A stretch of 32,512 nucleotides of DNA from Parabacteroides distasonis (lineage in GTDB: Bacteria > Bacteroidota > Bacteroidia > Bacteroidales > Tannerellaceae): positions 1 to 32,512 of the forward strand of contig NZ_SRYM01000051.1 of NCBI RefSeq assembly GCF_004793765.1, read 5' to 3'. Positions 31,553-32,512 of the stretch are shown here, piece after piece (position 1 is the stretch's first letter; every line of letters starts with the position of its first letter). Below the pieces are notes generated by a model. That model did no database searches, was not told where the DNA came from, and saw nothing but the letters and a program-made list of their open reading frames with translations. The position numbers and the translations under genes were made by a program.

Positions 31553-31576
31553 GCGGGTAGTCGGTGGACTGCCCGC
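31553..31576 (+). repeat. 10-bp hairpin at the end of the gene-free stretch
   Basis: GCGGGTAGTC (31553-31562) pairs with GACTGCCCGC (31567-31576), with one G-U pair and a GGTG loop. No T-run follows. It may end a transcript from 31254-31287 or be an unrelated structured element. Confidence 0.45.
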
Positions 31577-31643
31577 AAGGTGGAAGAATGTACAATACTG
31601 GGATATAGTTTGTTAGGCGGAATTTCGTTACCGAAATCGTTAC

Positions 31644-32174
31644 CTATTCGTTTTTGTCACGGTTATAGGTAACGAAACCTACCGGACGGCGTTCTTTCTG
31701 TTGTTTCGACTGGCTCAAAAGCTGGGTAAGGGCTTGGTACAGTTCGTTGAACTGCGCATCGGTGCTTACCTCCAGTTCCTCGATGCGCTTTAACAGTTCC
31801 TCGTAACCGATTGCCATTTGGCGCATGAGGACAAAAGCCCGCATGATTGAAATGTTTACTTCTATGGCTACTTTGGAGCGGAGAACCGAAGAAAGCATGG
31901 CTACGCCCTGTTCGGTGAAAGCCATAGGCATAGCAACGCCGAAGTTGTAAGCTGGGGGTATCACATTTTGTGACACCCCTATGGATAACAGCAAGTTAGC
32001 TTCCTCTTGGGTGAGAACAAACATAAAATCACTTGGAAAACGCTCGATATTGCGCTTGACCGCCTGCTTCAAGGCTCGTGTTTCCACTTGGTAGAGTTCT
32101 GCCAAATGATAATCGAGCATCACCCGGCAACCTCTGACTTCAAAAATCTTGTTCTGGATAATCTGTAAATCCAT
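31644..32174 (-). CDS. ORF6N-domain DNA-binding protein
   Basis: A 176-residue protein. Residues about 5-90 form the ORF6N domain: NKIFEVRGCRVMLDYHLAELYQVETRALKQAVKRN, then ERFPSDFMFVLTQEE and a PMAFTEQGVAMLSSVL segment (about 100-113), with a helical C-terminus and basic tail. ORF6N proteins occur in phages and mobile elements, where they are thought to act as DNA-binding regulators. It lies between the integrase (ending at 32259, same strand) and a gene-free stretch, with a palindrome in its leader. Confidence 0.85.
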   Translation of the reverse strand: MDLQIIQNKIFEVRGCRVMLDYHLAELYQVETRALKQAVKRNIERFPSDFMFVLTQEEANLLLSIGVSQNVIPPAYNFGVAMPMAFTEQGVAMLSSVLRSKVAIEVNISIMRAFVLMRQMAIGYEELLKRIEELEVSTDAQFNELYQALTQLLSQSKQQKERRPVGFVTYNRDKNE

Positions 32175-32220
32175 AATCGTATATTTTAGGGAATTAAGTA
32201 ATGTTGGAATAATAGTGAGG

Positions 32221-32243
32221 ACTGGTCACAAATTGTGACCAGT
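32221..32243. promoter_or_regulatory. Perfect palindrome upstream of the ORF6N gene
   Basis: ACTGGTCACAA (32221-32231) and TTGTGACCAGT (32233-32243) are perfect 11-base arms around one central base. It lies 47 bases upstream of the ORF6N start and just after the integrase stop on the minus strand. It could be an operator for the ORF6N protein or the integrase transcript's terminator; there is no T-run. Confidence 0.6.
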
Positions 32244-32258
32244 TCCCAATAATCAAGA

Positions 32259-32512
32259 TTACATGGCGACTTCCTTGTAAATTTTCTCGATGCCGACAAA
32301 CTTCTTGTCAAGCCCCTGCATATCGCTGCCTATCTTGCTGTTAGTGATGCGGGCGTAAATTTGTGTCGTTTCGATATTGGTGTGTCCCAGCATCTTGGAA
32401 ACCGTTTCAATGGGTACGCCCTTTGATAGTGTGGTAGTCGTTGCGAACGTGTGCCGGGCAAGGTGGAATGTCAGGTTCTTTTTAATTCCGCATACATCGG
32501 CAATCTCTTTCA
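32259..32512 (-). CDS. Tyrosine recombinase, C-terminal part (cut by window edge)
   Basis: The last 83 codons of a leftward integrase gene; the start lies beyond the right edge. The visible catalytic end has LTFHLARHTFAT (His-x-x-Arg), GVPIETVSKMLGH and nucleophile Tyr in TTQIYARI, followed by a short tail ending KIYKEVAM. It is related to, but distinct from, the truncated integrase at 4224-4769. As the integrase nearest the right end of the CTnDOT-like element it is the likeliest active one, and the element's right end should lie soon beyond the window. Confidence 0.9.
   Translation of the reverse strand, partial: KEIADVCGIKKNLTFHLARHTFATTTTLSKGVPIETVSKMLGHTNIETTQIYARITNSKIGSDMQGLDKKFVGIEKIYKEVAM

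Larger units (their letters stand above)
31012..31643. other. Gene-free stretch with hairpins
   Basis: No reading frame here carries a recognisable domain. The left part should contain the ardA promoter on the minus strand; the right part has a promoter-like signal facing right (31254-31287). Hairpins follow: GTCCC/GGGAC near 31311-31326, AACAGG/CCTGTT near 31360-31380, and 31553-31562 with 31567-31576. A non-coding RNA is possible. Confidence 0.35.
4296..32512. mobile_element. CTnDOT-like ICE (second element, partial on the right)
   Basis: A mobilization module (MobC-like protein, MOBP relaxase), a replication-type module (VapE-like ATPase, primase) and a full CTnDOT-type tra operon are followed by ArdA, an ORF6N protein and an integrase cut by the right edge. 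This gene set is the standard content of Bacteroidales conjugative transposons. An outer-membrane cargo block (10.9-16.5 kb) and an abortive-infection gene (28.4-29.5 kb) are additions. The exact ends are not resolved. Confidence 0.6.

Noticed and set aside
31369-31672. Short rightward open frames between ardA and the ORF6N gene
   Set aside because: Cysteine- and glycine-rich peptides without homology cues, overlapping each other in different frames; not supportable as genes.

Overview
The window is almost entirely integrative and conjugative element (ICE) DNA from a Bacteroidales bacterium (Bacteroides, Parabacteroides or a relative). The evidence is a CTnDOT-type transfer operon (traA to traQ, with the DUF4134, DUF4133, DUF4141, DUF3989 and DUF3872 families), Bacteroides-style integrases that lack the canonical first catalytic arginine, repeated small excisionase-like helix-turn-helix genes, ArdA and DUF3873 proteins, and TAnnTTTG-type -7 boxes. 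No rRNA, tRNA or housekeeping gene was seen.

Layout. Positions 1-4.2 kb look like the end of one element: two excisionase-like HTH genes (+), a RhuM-like small protein and two tandem tyrosine recombinases (-). At about 4.2-4.3 kb a (+) integrase gene lacking its 5' half begins abruptly, which suggests that the first element inserted into an integrase gene of the second. The second element runs to the right edge. It has a second HTH pair (-, 4.9-5.5 kb). A (+) replication/mobilization module follows: HTH protein, VapE/DUF3874-type ATPase, a repeat-rich intergenic region, a Toprim primase, a candidate oriT, MobC-like accessory protein, MOBP relaxase and a coiled-coil membrane protein (5.8-10.9 kb).

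From 10.9 to 16.5 kb lies an oppositely oriented, mostly AT-richer block: an HTH gene, an RteC-like regulator split by a homopolymer frameshift, a repeat lipoprotein, a large TonB-receptor-like outer-membrane protein, a second predicted envelope protein and two adjacent Crp/Fnr regulators. A gene-free 0.75 kb segment full of repeats (16.55-17.31 kb) precedes the transfer operon: ParA-like TraA, a DUF3408 protein, a membrane/acidic protein, then TraE, F, G, I, J, K, L, M, N, O and Q (17.3-28.35 kb).

Downstream of traQ sits an AT-rich putative abortive-infection gene (AbiC-like) with its own promoter-like and terminator-like signals. Then come leftward accessory genes: a hypothetical protein, a DUF3873 protein, ArdA antirestriction, a 0.63 kb gene-free stretch with a promoter-like signal and hairpins, an ORF6N-domain protein, and the C-terminal part of a further integrase cut by the window edge.

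Working together, the integrases and HTH proteins would handle excision and integration, VapE and primase DNA replication, MobC and relaxase oriT processing, and TraE-TraQ the type IV secretion channel. ArdA and the AbiC-like protein would deal with restriction and phage. The most interesting unexplained signals are two repeat families shared between distant sites (one beside parA-like traA), the split rteC-like gene, the outer-membrane cargo operon, and the hairpin-rich non-coding segments.
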